DNA of 64,000 nucleotides from Lonicera japonica (lineage: Eukaryota > Streptophyta > Magnoliopsida > Dipsacales > Caprifoliaceae). Position 1 is the first letter of the stretch; every line of letters starts with the position of its first letter. Made by a program: the position numbers and the translations under genes. Under the pieces are notes generated by a model. The model was not told where the DNA came from and made no database searches. It saw nothing but the letters and a program-made list of their open reading frames with translations. Shown here piece after piece: positions 8,901-20,964 of this stretch. Location: NCBI GenBank assembly GCA_021464415.1, contig CM038465.1, forward strand, positions 22,413,839 through 22,477,838, written 5' to 3'.

Positions 8901-11831
8901 AATCCTGTACTCGTTCTTTTTGTCTGCAGTGGGTTGGCCGCGATTGGGGTTCTCCCAACACCATCTCTTTAGAGTGGCGACAGGCACCGGCCCCTGTCCA
9001 GGAGTTGCTTCTTGCGACCCCTTTTGACTCTTTCTTCGATGCCCTCCCGGAGCGGGTATCTAGGGCAGCTGTGTTGGTGTCAGCTCTGGCCTGCCATTGG
9101 TGGGACACCACTCACACTTTTCACTGCAGCTGGGGGGCGATGACGATGACCCCCCTCGATTTGTTTGCTCTGACCGGGATTCCTTCAGGGGGGTCCCTAT
9201 ACAGATTGATGTCCCCCTGCGTCTGACAGCAGAGGGCATCGTTGGTGCATTAGGATGGTTTCCGGAGCGGCGGAGTTCCGGTGATACGATTCCTCGGGCC
9301 GTCTTGGTTACCCGGCTAGCCACGGAGAGAGCCAATTAGCTGCCTCAGGAGCGCCGATGACTCGTCAGGAGGCGCGCCAGTATGCCCGCGTCATTCTTCT
9401 ACTGACGCTCCACGATCTGTTTGAGGCCCGTGGGGGGGACACGGCCCATCTTTGGTGGTTGCCCTATCTTAGGGACTTCAGTATTATGTTTGATTATGAT
9501 TGGGGCGGTTTTATTCTGGCCGTCCTCTATGACGCTATGGACCAGGTTTCCCGCCATTTAGCTCTGAACCTTAAGGGCTTTTCTCTGCTGTGGGAGGTAT
9601 ATATACTTTTGTTCCCTTAACCTCGTTCTAATTCTTTACTTTTTTCCAGTTGATTATTGTTGATACTTTTTATGTCTCTTCTTCAGAGTTGGTTTGTGGC
9701 GTATACCTGTCTGGGGCGCGCCCAGGTGGATCTCCTCGTCGAGAACGAGGATCAGTTTCCCTTTCTCCACCGATTCATCGCGGGGAACTATAGGGCTCCT
9801 TATATATACCGGACTCGAGAGACCGGTGCTGCTGCCGTTCATGACCTGCTGGAGGAGCAGGTAAATATTTTAGTACTCTTTCCTTTCAATAAATAAATAT
9901 AATATATATATAAATAACTTAGATAAAATTTTGTTCTCCTTGTAGATTGAGCGGGCCCCCTGGGGTGATCTAGGCCTTCATTTCGGGTATGGCCGTGCCC
10001 TGACCGCCTCGAGGACTAGGCGGTTGATTAGGGATGAGTACGGCCTTCATTTTTACTTAGGCGAGAGAGTTATTCGCCAGCACACACCGGCCCAGTGGCC
10101 TCGAGTTCCACTATTTCCACCGGTTCTGATGAGGCGGACAGGCGAGATTGATCCGGTGACGGTGCAGGCCTTGGTTGACGGGCTCGGTTTCCAGACGTTC
10201 ACTGAAGAGGGAGACTATGCCGCTTTTGCTGCTCGTTATCTGATGAGGGAGCCGAAGGGGACTCAGGGACGGGTCTTCTATGAGAGATATCGGGCATTGG
10301 GAGGTGATCCCCATTACATACGGGGACAGACCCACTTAGCTAGGGCGGTTCCGGGTCATCTGCCACCTGTCCCCGACCAGAGGGACAACATTCTGGATTC
10401 TGAGGATGAGGACCCCGAGGGGGAGAGGGATGTTCCTGCTGCTGCCGAGGGTGGTGGTAGGTCAGAGGGTGAGGGAGGTGATACGACAGCTGCTCCGGAG
10501 CAGTCACCTCAAACGACACCCGTGGAGGAGCGCCGCGCTGAGGGTTTTGCGTTCTCTACCGGCCCTTCTGTGTCTCTGGGGGTCCTTTTTGCTACTGCTG
10601 AGGCTGCAGAGGGGAGAGCGGGATTTTCTGAGAGGTCCTGGGAGCATGCGGACCTTGGGACAGATTACGAGCAGTTTGGGCGGACTCCTCCTGCTGCGGC
10701 GACTACTCCTTCTAGTGGGGTGCCTCCTTTGAGGGCGACGGCCATGGTGGATCCTCCAGGGGTCCGCACCTACGCTACGTTGACTGCTCTCTCAACGACT
10801 GTCATGGGGCCTCCATCCCGATCTCCAGGTCTTGGCGGCTCATCTTCTCGTCCTCTTTTGTTCCCTATTCGCGAGGAGGGAGGGTCTACTTCTGCAGCTG
10901 TTCCAGCGGGGTCGTCTATTTTGTGGGTAGATCTACCCCCACTCCCCAGAGATATCTCTTATATTGGCGCCGGTTTACTTCGATATCCTGTCCCGGAGTA
11001 CCCTCTTCCTGAGGATACTTTCGACTATCTGGGTGGTCGCCCTGGTGACGAGGTACCTTCTTTACCTTCTCTTGATTTTATCTGTACTTATTTATTCTCT
11101 TGACTGTGCTGACTCTCTTATCTTATATGTTTTACAGAGGGTGAGTGTGCGGGTGGCAGCTCTGCGGGCTTGGCACGCCCAGTACCTCTACAGCTGGAAC
11201 CTGCTCCAGTATGTCGGTCGGGACCCTCCAGCATACATGCGTGACTATTAGAGGGCTATTGACGTCTCTTTACGGCCAGACGACCCCTTGACTTCCTCTC
11301 ATGCCCGGACGGAGTCTAGGCGGAGTAGCAGTCGGACCTCTAGGCGATCCCGATCCTCTGTGATCCGCCTGATGGCACCGGTTCAGTCTACGGGGCCTTC
11401 CCAGGCGACAGTTCCTCCTGTTCCCGGCATCCCAGTCATTGATCTTACTCCCGAGGAGGGCTCGGGTGATAGTGGGAGCGTGTCAAAACGTGCTCAAGTA
11501 GATTAGTTTTCCCTTTCTGCATTTAGTGTTAGTTTGGACAGATATGTATTTATTTAGACATGTTTAGATAGATATTTAGTCTTAAAAACTATTCTTTTAT
11601 TGGATTTATAAAATATCTTTATCTGTGTCTGATTATACTTTTATTCTCTGTCTGTGAATGATATATATACATGAGTTGGCGATTTAGAAGCCATACCCTG
11701 TAGCGTAGTGATACTTATGTTTCCTGCAAAAAGAACAAAGTGAGAACAAGAAAGCATCCAGAAATGATTCTTTTGGCAAAAATGACTGTTATGTGTAAGG
11801 AAAACAAAAATAGGGTGCCCCTAAATGGGTT

Positions 11832-11909
11832 TGTCGCGCGACAATCCCTCCTGGACATGGGTTTGTCGCGCGACAGACAGGCACAGGACCCTCATTTTTG
11901 CTATAAATA
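11832..11909 (+). promoter_or_regulatory. Promoter of antisense gene B in E1: two palindromic boxes plus TATA
   Basis: Perfect TGTCGCGCGACA copies start at 11832 and 11864 (32 bp apart). TATAAATA is at 11902-11909 and the gene B ATG at 11948. This gives a leader of only about 10-20 nt if transcription starts about 30 bp past TATA. It is the third promoter in E1 with the same box. Confidence 0.72.
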
Positions 11910-11947
11910 CACCCATCTTCCTTCCTTCATCCCCACACCTTCCAAAA

Positions 11948-13204
11948 ATGTCCTCTTATCGCACAAAATCTGATTTTTCTTACGTCAATGCTCGAGATGC
12001 TTTGATATCTTCTGAAAACGGTCTGAACTTCGGTGCTTTTAGTCCTTTAGCAGGCTGGTGCCATCGTCCCATCGATTTTTCCTTTCTGTTAGGTGCTTTG
12101 TATTTCTGGAGTCCTGCAGGTCATCTTTTCGGCTTTGGATTATATGAGCTTTGTCTGACTTAAGAGGAGTTCTCTTGGCTGTTGTGTTCGGACGTTCGTC
12201 TCCCAATGGCAGTTCCCATAGAAGAAATTGGTCCTCGAGATATGTTGATTTCTTTGTTAGCCATTCCCCAAGCGGTCTGTGATGGTTTTATTACCGACGG
12301 ACTCCTTGACCTCCATAAAATGGTGAGGTTCTTTTATCGTTATGAAGATAGGGCCTCTTACGGCGTGGGGCGTACTGCTGCGGACCTGATCTGCCTTGTT
12401 TCTGATATGTTACTGGTGACGGGCTCTTCCCGTGTTGATCCGACTATTTTGAGCCTGATTTACCAGGCTAGAAATGGGGAGTCTATAGTGCCGATCGTTC
12501 TTGCAGAGACACTAAATGGTGTTGATGATGTTCAAAGGGGGGCTTCACCCTTCTTCAGGGAGAGTTCGCGTTTACTATACATGTGGTTGCTGGAGCGCTT
12601 CCGATCGGTGGGTTTCAACGGGGTTCGGCTCGATAATCCGACGCATTTCTTCCGTCGTCCCCTCTTTGGGGCTTTGACCATGTCTTCCTCTGATTGGACG
12701 GTGTGGTTTTCGGAGAACTTTCGGGCTATTCGGTGGAACATTCCTTGGTGGAAGCTGAGGGAGACGGTGCTTAGTACAGGTGGTCAGAACTATGTCCGGC
12801 TTCGCGGGCTTTGGTTTTCCTCCTTTTATCTCCCAGGACGTCTTCTTCGGCAGTTTAACGTTCCTCAGGAGGTTCCCCTTGGTCTAAACAACTTCTCCTC
12901 TGAGTCTAAATTTATGACCCCGCATGTTTCTTTATCGGTAGAGAGGATGTGGCGTGCTCGACTGACTCGTCAGTTCAACTATGCCCGTTTCGGTATTACC
13001 CGGCCCCTCCGGGCTGACATTATCCGCTCTTACTGGCAATCTCTGGAAGGAGAACTGATTAACAACCCCCTTCAAATGGAGTGGTTCTGATTCATGGATA
13101 CTGAGGCCACTGATGATAACATTGTTTTTGCGAACCAGATTTTGGACGAGGCTCGAATCGATTTGGCTACTGAGGATCCAGTTTGGCCGACCCCTAGGGT
13201 TTAG
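11948..13204 (+). pseudogene. Gene B of E1: single-exon PMD-like (possibly DUF7745-type) protein with two stops
   Basis: One frame of 418 codons runs from ATG 11948 to TAG 13202-13204, with in-frame stops at 12161-12163 (TAA) and 13088-13090 (TGA). The aligned E2 protein has no stop at either place and has Arg at the second, consistent with CGA to TGA. Shared features: HR at the W.H....FSFLLGAL step, FW, a GLYELCLT / GLDELCPT step followed by EEF, LAETLNG, LLYMW..ERFR, IPWW and GGQNY.R.RGLW. These motifs recall proteins annotated as plant mobile domain or DUF7745 in plant genomes; the exact family is from memory. The frame is otherwise well kept over 1.25 kb. The codon pattern at stops suggests decay by deamination. 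Confidence 0.75.
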
Positions 13205-13427
13205 TCTATTATGTATGTTGTATCCCCTTTGTAACTTTCGGTGTTCTGAACCACTGCTTTAATAATATATGAAGAACTGCTTATGGGAAATAAATTTCTT
13301 TACAAAGTTTAAACCGGGCCTGAAGTCACTTCTCAGGTTGCCTACGTTCCCCTTTTTGATTTTTTCAAAACAACATAATTTTTGTTGGGGCTCAGGTTTA
13401 CGTAGTTCTTGTCTATACATGTTACAT
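13205..13427. other. Intergenic convergence zone between gene B and pol of E1
   Basis: The + strand gene B and the - strand pol converge here within about 220 bp. The - strand piece GGGAACGTAGGCAACCTGAG / TTCAGGCCCGG at about 13320-13345 recurs, diverged, at about 43885-43920 in E2. That marks homologous 3' ends of pol. Confidence 0.6.
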
Positions 13428-15040
13428 CTACTGGTAATACTTCTTCAGTCGATCCATGTTGACCGGAGAATGCAGTAACTGTCCATCCAAATCAGCGAGT
13501 ATAGCGGCACCCCCGTATCAATCTCTTTGACGATATATGGCCCTGTCCACTTCTGCCCGAACTTACCCCTCGGATCTCTGGCTGGGTCTCGAATTTCTTT
13601 CAATACGATATCGTTCTCATTGATATCCCGAGTCCTCACTTTCTGGTTAAATGCTCGAGCGATTCTCTTCTGATACCCTTGATGGTGGTACGCGACTTTC
13701 AATCTCTTTTCATCCAGTAGGGCTAGCTCATTATAATGTGCCGGGACCCACTCCAGTTCATTGACTTGATTCTCTAGCATTACCCTGAGGGAGGGGACCT
13801 CTAACTCAACAGGGAGGACTGCTTCCATCCCGTATGTAAGAGAAAACGGGGTTGCCTCGGTGGAGACCCTCTCGGTGGTGCGGTATCCCCACAATGCATA
13901 TGGTAATTTCTTCGGCCAGTCCCGGCAGGTGTCGGTCATCTTGCTTAGGATATTCTTCAGATTTTTGTTGGCGGCTTCAACTGCCCCATTAGTTTGTGGC
14001 CTATATAGCGAAGACCTGTGTCGGGTAATACCGTATTCTTCCATGACTGTATTAGCTTCTCCTTCGAAATGGGTGCCGTTATCCGAGATGATCTCGTGTG
14101 GGACCCCATACCGGCAGACAATATTCCTTTTGATGAATTGGGCAACTTTCTTCGCGTCAAGGGTCTGGAAAGACTCGGCTTCTACCCATTTGGTGAAGTA
14201 GTCGATGGCTACTAGTATGAATTCATTACCGTTACTGGCTTTGGACGAGATCTTCCCAATGACGTCGATTCCCCAGGTTGCGAAAGGCCAGGGAGCAGTC
14301 ATGTTGTACAACTCTTTTGGAGGAAGCTTCTGGGATTTAGCATAAATTTGGCACTTGTGACAATGGCATACGTGGTTAGCGCAGTCAGTTTGCAGGGTAG
14401 ACCAGAAATAACCTTGTCTGATGATTTTGCGGGCAAGTGTATGTCCGCTCATATGAGGTCCGCAATCGCCCCCATGTATCTGATCCATCATTCTGACTGA
14501 TTCTTCTTCGATGAGACATTGAAGATGAGTCCCGTCGTAGTTCCTCTTATACAATCTTCCAGCACAAAGTATGAACCCTGATGCTAATCTTCTGAGTGTG
14601 ACCCGTGTTTTCTTGTCTGTTTTCTCGGGATACTGATGGTTCTTCAACAGGTTCCAGATGTCATAAAACCAAGCGGTTGAGTCACCGTCCTTTTCATTCT
14701 CTACCTCAAGGGCCATGCAGTGTGCTGGTCCTAATTTCTTTTGTACTGTGAGAGTTATTTCTTCCATCCCTTCCGGAATATCGATCATAGATGCCAGGGT
14801 TACCAGTGCGTCAGCAAAACCATTCTGAGACCTGGGGACATAGTAAAACTCCGCACGCTCGAAACTTCCCGCGACATCCTCCAGTCGGGCGAGGTAAGGG
14901 ACTAATTTCTCATCTCTGATCTTCCATTCCTTCAGAACTTGGTGGACCACTAGTGCTGAATCTCCGTATACCTGTATTCTCTTTATATCCCTTTGAAACG
15001 CGATCTCTAACCCGAGTATGCAGGCTTCATATTCGGCCAT
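13428..15040 (-). pseudogene. E1 pol: C-terminal part of additional RNase H plus integrase
   Basis: A nearly open frame on the - strand. It begins with the second half of the aRNH (MAEYEACILGLEIA, then YGDSALVV and FADALVTLAS). Integrase follows: an HHCC-type finger (HCHKCQIYAKS), then a DDE core with GIDVIGK, ISDNGTHFEG and NGAVEAANKNLK, then a GPYIV C-terminal region. The first Asp, second Asp and Glu are visible. A single-base loss in a G run near 13514 shifts the last 25 or so codons; the conserved LKKYYQ end is found in another frame, stopping at 13430-13428. Catalyses insertion of the element cDNA. Probably dead because the other pol parts are broken. Confidence 0.9.
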
Positions 15041-15067
15041 GTTGTTGGTTCAGAAAAAGTCCAGACA

Positions 15068-15925
15068 TTATGATACCGGGGAGTGAGTTTGGTCCGGAGA
15101 GACTAACAGGATGCCTATCCTATTTCCGTTTCGATTGGCGGCCCCGTCAAAGTACAACTTCCAGTCTTCATCGATCTCGACATTCATGATGGTTTCGTCC
15201 GGGAACTCGGCTTCTTTTAGCATGTCTCCCAATACCGGGTTGTGGGCCAGGTAATCAGCTATGATCTTGCCTTTGACTGCTTTCTGGGTCATGTAGGTGA
15301 TGTCGAATTCGGAGGGTAGAAATGACCATTTTGCCATTCGGTTCGAGAGAGCTGGTTTCTTGAAGAGGTATTTCAATGGATCAATTCGTGATGCCAGGAT
15401 GACTGAGAAAACTAGCATGTAGTGCCGTAGTTTCTGTGTTACATAGACGAGAGCGGTGCATGATTTCTCCAATGGTGTGTAGTTTATCTCAAACGGGGAC
15501 AGCTTCTTGCTGATGTAATAGATGGCCTGCTCTTTCCGGGTATCGGTCAGGTGTTGGGCCAGCATGGCTCCCGTGGTTGAATCAGTGACGGTTAGGTACA
15601 AAATTAGTGGTAGTCCGGTTTGTGGTGGGGCTAATACTGGGGGGCTGGAGAGGTAGTCCTTTATCTTATCAAAAGCTTCTTGGCACTGGTCATCCCATTC
15701 TCCTGGTGAAGACTTCCTCAGGAGTTTGAAGATGGGTTCGCAAGTTTGAGTAAGCTGAGAGATGAACCTACTGATGTACTGCAAATTACCCAGAAATCCC
15801 CGGACTTCTTTCTCGGTACGAGGCTCGGGCATGTCTTGGATAGCTCGAACTTTGGCAGGGTCTACCTCGATTCCCTTTTTACTGACGACATAGCCTAGGA
15901 GTTTTCCCTTGGTTACCCCGAACAT
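15068..15925 (-). pseudogene. E1 pol: RT thumb, gypsy RNase H and start of additional RNase H
   Basis: An open frame of 285 residues continuing RT. It has LGYVVSKKGIEVDPAKV and GFLGNLQYISRFI (RT C-terminus), then IYYISKKLSPFEINY and YTPLEK (RNase H). It ends in WKLYFDGAANRNG, the start of a second, archaeal-like RNase H. Having both RNH and aRNH before integrase is typical of the Tat/Ogre lineage. It is separated from the RT core by a TAG at the PKKC position (15931-15926 region) and from 15040 by a frame break with stops. Confidence 0.9.
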
Positions 15926-15931
15926 ACATTT

Positions 15932-16483
15932 CTACGGATTGAGTCTCATCTGGTACTGGCAGAGGCGGTCAAAGAAAGCTCGTAAGGCTGAAACATGGCC
16001 TTCCCTCTCCTTTGACTTAATTATCATGTCGTCCACATACACCTCTACTTCTTTGTGAATCATGTCGTGGAAGATAGCTGTTGCTGCCCTTTGATATGTT
16101 GCTCCGGCATTCTTCAGCCCGAATGGCATAACGGTGTAGCAGTATGTTCCCCACGGTGTGATGAATGCAGTTTTCTCCTGGTGATCCGGGTGCATCTTGA
16201 TCTGATTATACCCTGCAAAACCATCTACAAAGGATTTCAGGGCATGGTTGGCGGTATTATCCACTATCAAGTCGATGTTGGGTAATGGGAAATCATCTTT
16301 TGGGCAAGCTTTGTTAAGATCTCGGTAATCCACACACATGCGGACTTTCCCATTTGTCTTTGGAACGGGCACAATGTTGGCTAACAATGAAGGGTACTCG
16401 ATCACCCGTAAGAAACCCACACTCAATTGTTTCATCACTTCTTCTTTCACTTTCAAGGACCATTCTGGCGTAAGTTTTCTCAA
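15932..16483 (-). pseudogene. E1 pol: reverse transcriptase core
   Basis: Contains the ordered RT motifs: VPVPKTNGKVRMCVDYRDLN, DDFPLPNIDL, GYNQIKMHPDHQEKTAF, MPFGLKNAGATYQR and the catalytic YVDDMI. The palm-finger core looks intact. The frame continues upstream through a TAA at about 16503 into 16505-17026. Confidence 0.93.
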
Positions 16484-16504
16484 CTTCTGTTTGATGGGCC
16501 TAAA

Positions 16505-17026
16505 TTATGGCTTGGTGTGTATCTCGTGCATGACTATCTGACTGTTCAAACCTGGCATATCCGCATAAGACCAGGCGAAGACATCCACATACTCTTTCAG
16601 AGTTTGTGTGAATTCCTCTCTTTCTGTCTCACTTAGGATTGCCCCAATGCGGACCTCTCTTCTTTCCTTTTCTGTCCCGAGGTTAATTACAAGAGTGTCT
16701 CCTTCCTCGCTATGTATACGCTGCTCCTCCCATTCAGGATAACGCAAAATAGAGTTTTCTTCATTGATAATAGTGTTTACAGGTACAAGTTTAAAAAGTA
16801 AATCTAGGAGTGACTCTTCCCTAGCCTTACCCTCACTCTTACCTCTCACCCTTACAATTTCACTCCTTCCCCTTTCTCCTTGGTAGTCTGGATCAGCGTA
16901 TATCCAGTGTACAGGGTCCTCTTTTGGCTCGTTATCCCCCAGAGCCATGATGTCGAAGAGATCTCCAATCATTTCTTCCTCCTCATCTTTCTTGTCTTCA
17001 TTTTCTTCCTTCGGCCCGATTGTCAA
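16505..17026 (-). pseudogene. E1 pol: spacer between protease and RT
   Basis: An acidic Glu/Lys-rich segment followed by IGAILSETEREEF and the DVFAWSYADMPGL motif that precedes RT in Tat-type polyproteins. It is truncated by TAA at its 3' end, directly before the RT core. From 17027 to 17419 the coding frame is broken up. Confidence 0.85.
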
Positions 17027-17419
17027 CTTGGTAGAGAAACTGTGTACGATGTTTTTCTTGATATATAAGTCCTCTTCATAGAAGATTTCCCATCCCGGAA
17101 GGTTCTCTCCGTCGCTGTTTCTCCAAGGCTCCTGAAAGCCGCAAAAGGGGAAGTCCTCTCCTTCTTTGACAAAAAACTCGTTCAGAGAGCTGAAACTCGG
17201 ATACTAATGCCCTCGACCCCTTTTTTCTTGATTGTCTTCTTTAGTGTGTTGGTACCCCAAACCTTCCCTTTCGTACCTCGTTACTGGTTCCAAGGCTTGA
17301 AGTAGTCCCGGCTGTCCCATTCCCAGACTGGCTCCAGGTAAGTATTTCATCATTCTTAGCATATTTGTGATCTTGGTGCTGAGACCGGGGATATTGTCAG
17401 GGGGAAGATACTCGATTAT

Positions 17420-17840
17420 CTAGGTGCTGAGAGTTTGTACTTGAGGCTCGTAGGAAAAGCCTCCTAGCTGTATACTCTGACTCCCGATGCCCAAAACAGG
17501 TAACTCCAGATCTGCCAAGGTCCTTTCAGGATCTCCTTGGACGGTGATTTTGTTCCCTTCAAACGGTATCTTGATCTTTTGGTGTAAGGAGGAGGGGAGT
17601 GCTCCTATGTCGTGTAGCCATGCCCTTCCCAACAGTAGGTTAAAACTGGAGGGAATGTCTATGATTTGAAAGTCGGCTGAAAAGTTTCCAGGATCGACCA
17701 TGAGATCAAGCTTTAGAGAACCCAAAACGGCTCTCCTGGTGTTATCATAGGCCCTGACGGTTACGGCGGATGGCGGTCTTCAGGGGGCAGACGTTTATGG
17801 TTGACTCGTTGTCGATGAGGACTTGCGGCAAGATTTTCCC
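17420..17840 (-). pseudogene. E1 pol: aspartic protease remnant
   Basis: After a TGA at the end of the 17841 frame, the same frame reads VLIDNESTINVCPL. This is the protease active-site region, but with Glu in place of the Gly usual after Asp-Asn/Ser. In another frame, FQIIDIPSSFNLLLGRAWLH (about 17615-17670) is the conserved protease C-terminal motif. It would cut the Gag-Pol polyprotein if active; here it is probably not. Confidence 0.85.
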
Positions 17841-18917
17841 TCAGGTCCGGACAGTGATATGGAGAGCCAGGCTGTGTTTCCTCCCTAATGGAGATAAGTC
17901 TTCATCTGAGAATGACAGACTTCTTTGGATTGTGAGTGACCCAATCATGTTTGGCAGTTGTTCTGGCGTGGAATCGAGTGATATGACGGCCTCGTCAAGG
18001 AGTTTGATAAAGGCGGTCCTGTGAGGTTTGGAGGCAACCAAGAGGCCCCAAATGGTGATGTGTGCCTGAGTTTTCTTCAACTGTTCCAGTACCCGGTCTT
18101 CTCCTATTTCCTTAGGAGGTGGTGATTTCTCGGCATCCATCGATGGTGGCTGGTATACCCTTCCTGAGCGGGTAATCTGTTGTATCCAAAGGGATGATGG
18201 GTCTGATCCTTCTGAGATTTCTGATGTCTCTAGCTCTTCCGACCAACTGAAAGTCCCGGGGGAGGTTTCTGTCGTACAGATTGTCTCCTTAGGGGGGCCT
18301 CGTGGTTTCCACGGCTGTCCCTTCTTCTCCTGGGTCCATCCTATCCCAGATTTTTCGGGATTGGTTTTGATTATGAGTGGTTGCGAGATCCCCTGATTTG
18401 TCTTTCCTAAGCCCTGCCCAGGTAGGAAGTTCATCTTGGCCATCCATTGGTCGATTATCGGATTGAGGCCTGGGGCAACTTGCGCTTTTGCCGGTAGCAT
18501 AACGGGCGCCTTATAGGCTGGGTCATCCCGAATAAGTCCTACGGGGTCAAAGCCTTCTTCATCAGTGGTCAAGGCGTTAATTCCCGCAGGTGGAATATGA
18601 TTGAGAAGGGGGTTGTTGGTAACATTGGGCCCGCCGGGTGCGGGGATGGTTCCAGCTTCAATAAGCTCCTGGATACGATGGCGAAGAGCCAAGCAGCGTT
18701 CCGTGTCATGGCCTGCTGCTTGATGGTATGCACAGTTCTCATTCATTCTCCAGGTGCTGGGAATAGGGTTTGGTGGCGGGCGCGGGTTGAGCGGAGTGAT
18801 TAGTCCGGCCTTTCGGAGTAGTTCCAGGCTTTTGACCAGGGTAGTGGGAAGGGTGCAGAAATTTCTCCTTTTCTTGGCCTCGGTGCTCGAAGAGTCTCCT
18901 TGTGCAGGCCAACTCAT
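17841..18917 (-). pseudogene. E1 gag-pol linker with G-patch-like and zinc-binding-like motifs
   Basis: A 358-residue open frame, Pro-rich at the start. It contains CAYHQAAGHDTERCLALRHR, the CxYHx-H-x4-C type motif that replaces the CCHC knuckle in Tat-type Gag. It also contains MNFLPGQGLGKTNQGI, a G-patch-like motif common at this place in Tat elements. It leads into the protease. The start shown is only the beginning of the open frame. Confidence 0.82.
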
Positions 18918-18979
18918 TGGAAGGACTTGTTGTGACTGTTGAAATGGGTTTTGTTGATACGAGTATGAGCTTAGTTGGT

Positions 18980-20217
18980 TTACGGCTGGAGTGGCTGTCT
19001 TTCTCCGGTGTAAGAGGCTTTCTTGGTATCCGTTTCTGCCTTCTTGGCCAATTCTTCCTCTACTTGTGACCCCATACTCAACAGGGCTCTGAAGTGTGGG
19101 AATACATGCTTTCCCATGCAGTTCAATACAGCTGGAGTAAAATTCTTCTGTATGATCTCCAACTGCTCTTCTTCATCGGGCCGCTTGGACATTTGGGAGG
19201 CCATTTCTCTCCAGCGGGTGACAAAGTCGCTGAAGCTCTTTTCTCGCCTTGCTTGGCCATTTCCAGGTGTTTACAGGTAATTTCCAAATTCTCGTTGGAC
19301 CCGTACTTGGTCATGAACTCCTTGACGATATCCCCCCAAGTTTTCGTGTAGTGTCTCTCCAGATCAAAAAACCATCTCAGGGCGGCCCCCGTGAGAGTCA
19401 TGTGAAAGGCCTGAGCCAGCTCCGGCTCTCCACAGCCGGACACTTGCATGGATCTGATGTAGGATTGGAGATGGGTTTTGGGGGGTGTGGTCCCTGTGAA
19501 TTTGGTGATAGAAGGGAGCTTGAATCCCTGAGGTAGTCTGGCTTCTGGGTAGAGGGAGAAGGCGTTCATATCTGTGATCTCGTCTGCCCCTTTTATTAGA
19601 GAAATACCTCTTTGCAGAACCTTCATCTGCTCTTTCAGTTTCTTCATCTCTTCGCTCTCTCTTGACACCTCGTCGGGCTGTTCCCGAGCTATAACCGATT
19701 CCGCATACACTGCCCGGAGTCGGTTGATGTCTGGGTATTCATTGGGAGGGGCTACTGGGGCCGGTAGTGGAATAGGTCTTGCGGGGACTTGTGGCCATGG
19801 TTGGTATTGGGGATCGAGGCCTTGCTGAGGTTGTGGCCAGATGATGGGTGGCTCTTGTTGTTGGTAAGTGGGGCCTAAATCCGGGGCCCATTGGTTTTGA
19901 TTGTTAGGATCGGTTTGAACGGGACCGGCCATGACGGGGCCCGTTTGGGGGGGATTGGCTCCTGGAACCAGGGGGAGCACTTGCGATGACTGCCCTTGAT
20001 CTCGATTCGGTGGTAGTCGTTCAAACCCCGGTGGTGCGGTCCGTACGGCTGACAATTCCTCTACTCAGACTCAGGTATTCTGTTGCTCGCTTGTGAGGCT
20101 TGCTAGGTTCATGCTGACGGTCGTTAACAGACGGTGCATCTCGGCTAAAGTCGGCTGAGGTGCAGACGCCTCGGCTAGGCTCTGATCTGTCTCTCGGTTC
20201 TCGCGTTCATCGGTCAT
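18980..20217 (-). pseudogene. E1 gag (capsid)
   Basis: The frame can be followed from ATG 20217 (MTDERENRE...), through two TGA codons at 20073-20071 and 20067-20065, into a long open part. That part has a Pro/Gln-rich N-terminus, a heptad-like helix (EEMKKLKEQMKVLQ) and a retrotransposon Gag domain (LTGAALRWFFDLE, TWGDIVKEFMTKYG). Near 19230 an A-run indel shifts the frame; the domain resumes with MASQMSKRPDEEEQLEIIQ down to 18980. Forms the virus-like particle. Pseudogene. Confidence 0.88.
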
Positions 20218-20944
20218 TTCAGGTGTGCTTGGCCTTACTAGTCTTCCGGTATGATCTCGACCGGCCCAACCTTCCAGTCTGTCGTCGCTGTAGATGAAAC
20301 CACGTGGCGAAGATTAAGGAAGACTGTGATGCGACTCGATTTTTGCCAAAAGAGCCACTAAAAATTGCCGAGAAGAGCCTCGAATTTTAAATAGGTGTTG
20401 GAAAGTAAGCCGTAAGGTGGTACATCCCCTACGGTTGTTTGACAAGTGTTTTAACTCGACTCGATCTTATATGCAGCGCAGGTGTACGAACGGTTAAGGC
20501 TTCAGGCTCCCTCCTATTTGGCAAGACCTTGCGATATACCCCAAGGGCGGGTACGTGCAAGAGCCTTTTGATATACTTCCCGAGTACGTGAGTGTTCTCG
20601 TCACTCGATATACCTCGGGGGCGTACTTGGCCAAGTAGAGTGAAAGTAAATGCTTTCGGTTTATGTTGGCCTAAGCAAGCCAACTCCCTTACTCACTTAT
20701 AATACTGTCGAGGTTTTGGGGTAAATTCACACTCGTAGGACTAATGCATGATTTGTGAAAGTGCGTGTAAAGTTCGAAAGTTTGGTTTCACAAATATCAT
20801 TTATCTTGATTACGTATTTTGAAAAAACTCCGATTTTTAGAAAAATGTTTCTTCTCAATCAATTAACATAAATAGGAAAAGCAGTAAAAGCAAGTATTCA
20901 ATCAGATAAACAAAATTCCACATATAAGAGTCTAGTTTTCTGGC
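20218..20944 (-). other. E1 5' leader between PBS and gag
   Basis: Untranslated leader, read on the - strand. No convincing ORF; a short frame at 20429-20683 has no recognisable domain. The 700-bp length is normal for Tat-type leaders. Confidence 0.6.
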
Positions 20945-20963
20945 GTCCCCAGCAGAGTCGCCA
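20945..20963 (-). other. E1 primer binding site
   Basis: One base after the 5' LTR (on the - strand) the sequence reads TGGCGACTCTGCTGGGGAC. It starts with TGG, as expected for pairing with a tRNA CCA end. It looks like the tRNA-Arg type PBS described for Ogre/Tat elements, but I could not check it against a tRNA set. An 11-nt copy of its start (TGGCGACTCTG) also lies inside both LTRs. Confidence 0.8.
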
Positions 20964-20964
20964 C

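Larger units (their letters stand above)
5825..11506 (+). pseudogene. Gene A of E1: plant mobile domain protein, five exons, decayed
   Basis: Exon model: 5825-6070, 8930-9596, 9687-9860, 9946-11052, 11138-11506. All introns are GT-AG and all junctions phase 0. The same five-exon structure is found in E2, with exon 3 exactly 174 nt in both. Exon 2 carries the PMD core (DTTHTF, then MTMTPLDLFALTG). PMD proteins such as MAIN/MAIL1 are nuclear and act in silencing and gene expression; the family also occurs in transposons. Exon 4 is acidic and Ser/Pro/Gly rich. Exon 5 ends in an Arg/Ser-rich, NLS-like stretch (RRSSSRTSRRSRSS). Lesions: a frameshift at the G run near 9187, a stop plus frame change at about 9338-9357, and TAG at 11249-11251 where the frame continues to 11506. 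Intron 1 (2.9 kb) is swollen by a minisatellite and a solo LTR. The gene is antisense to E1 pol. Confidence 0.8.

Noticed and set aside
13860..14215. Plus-strand frames opposite integrase
   Set aside because: Shadows of the integrase coding strand with no protein-like features.
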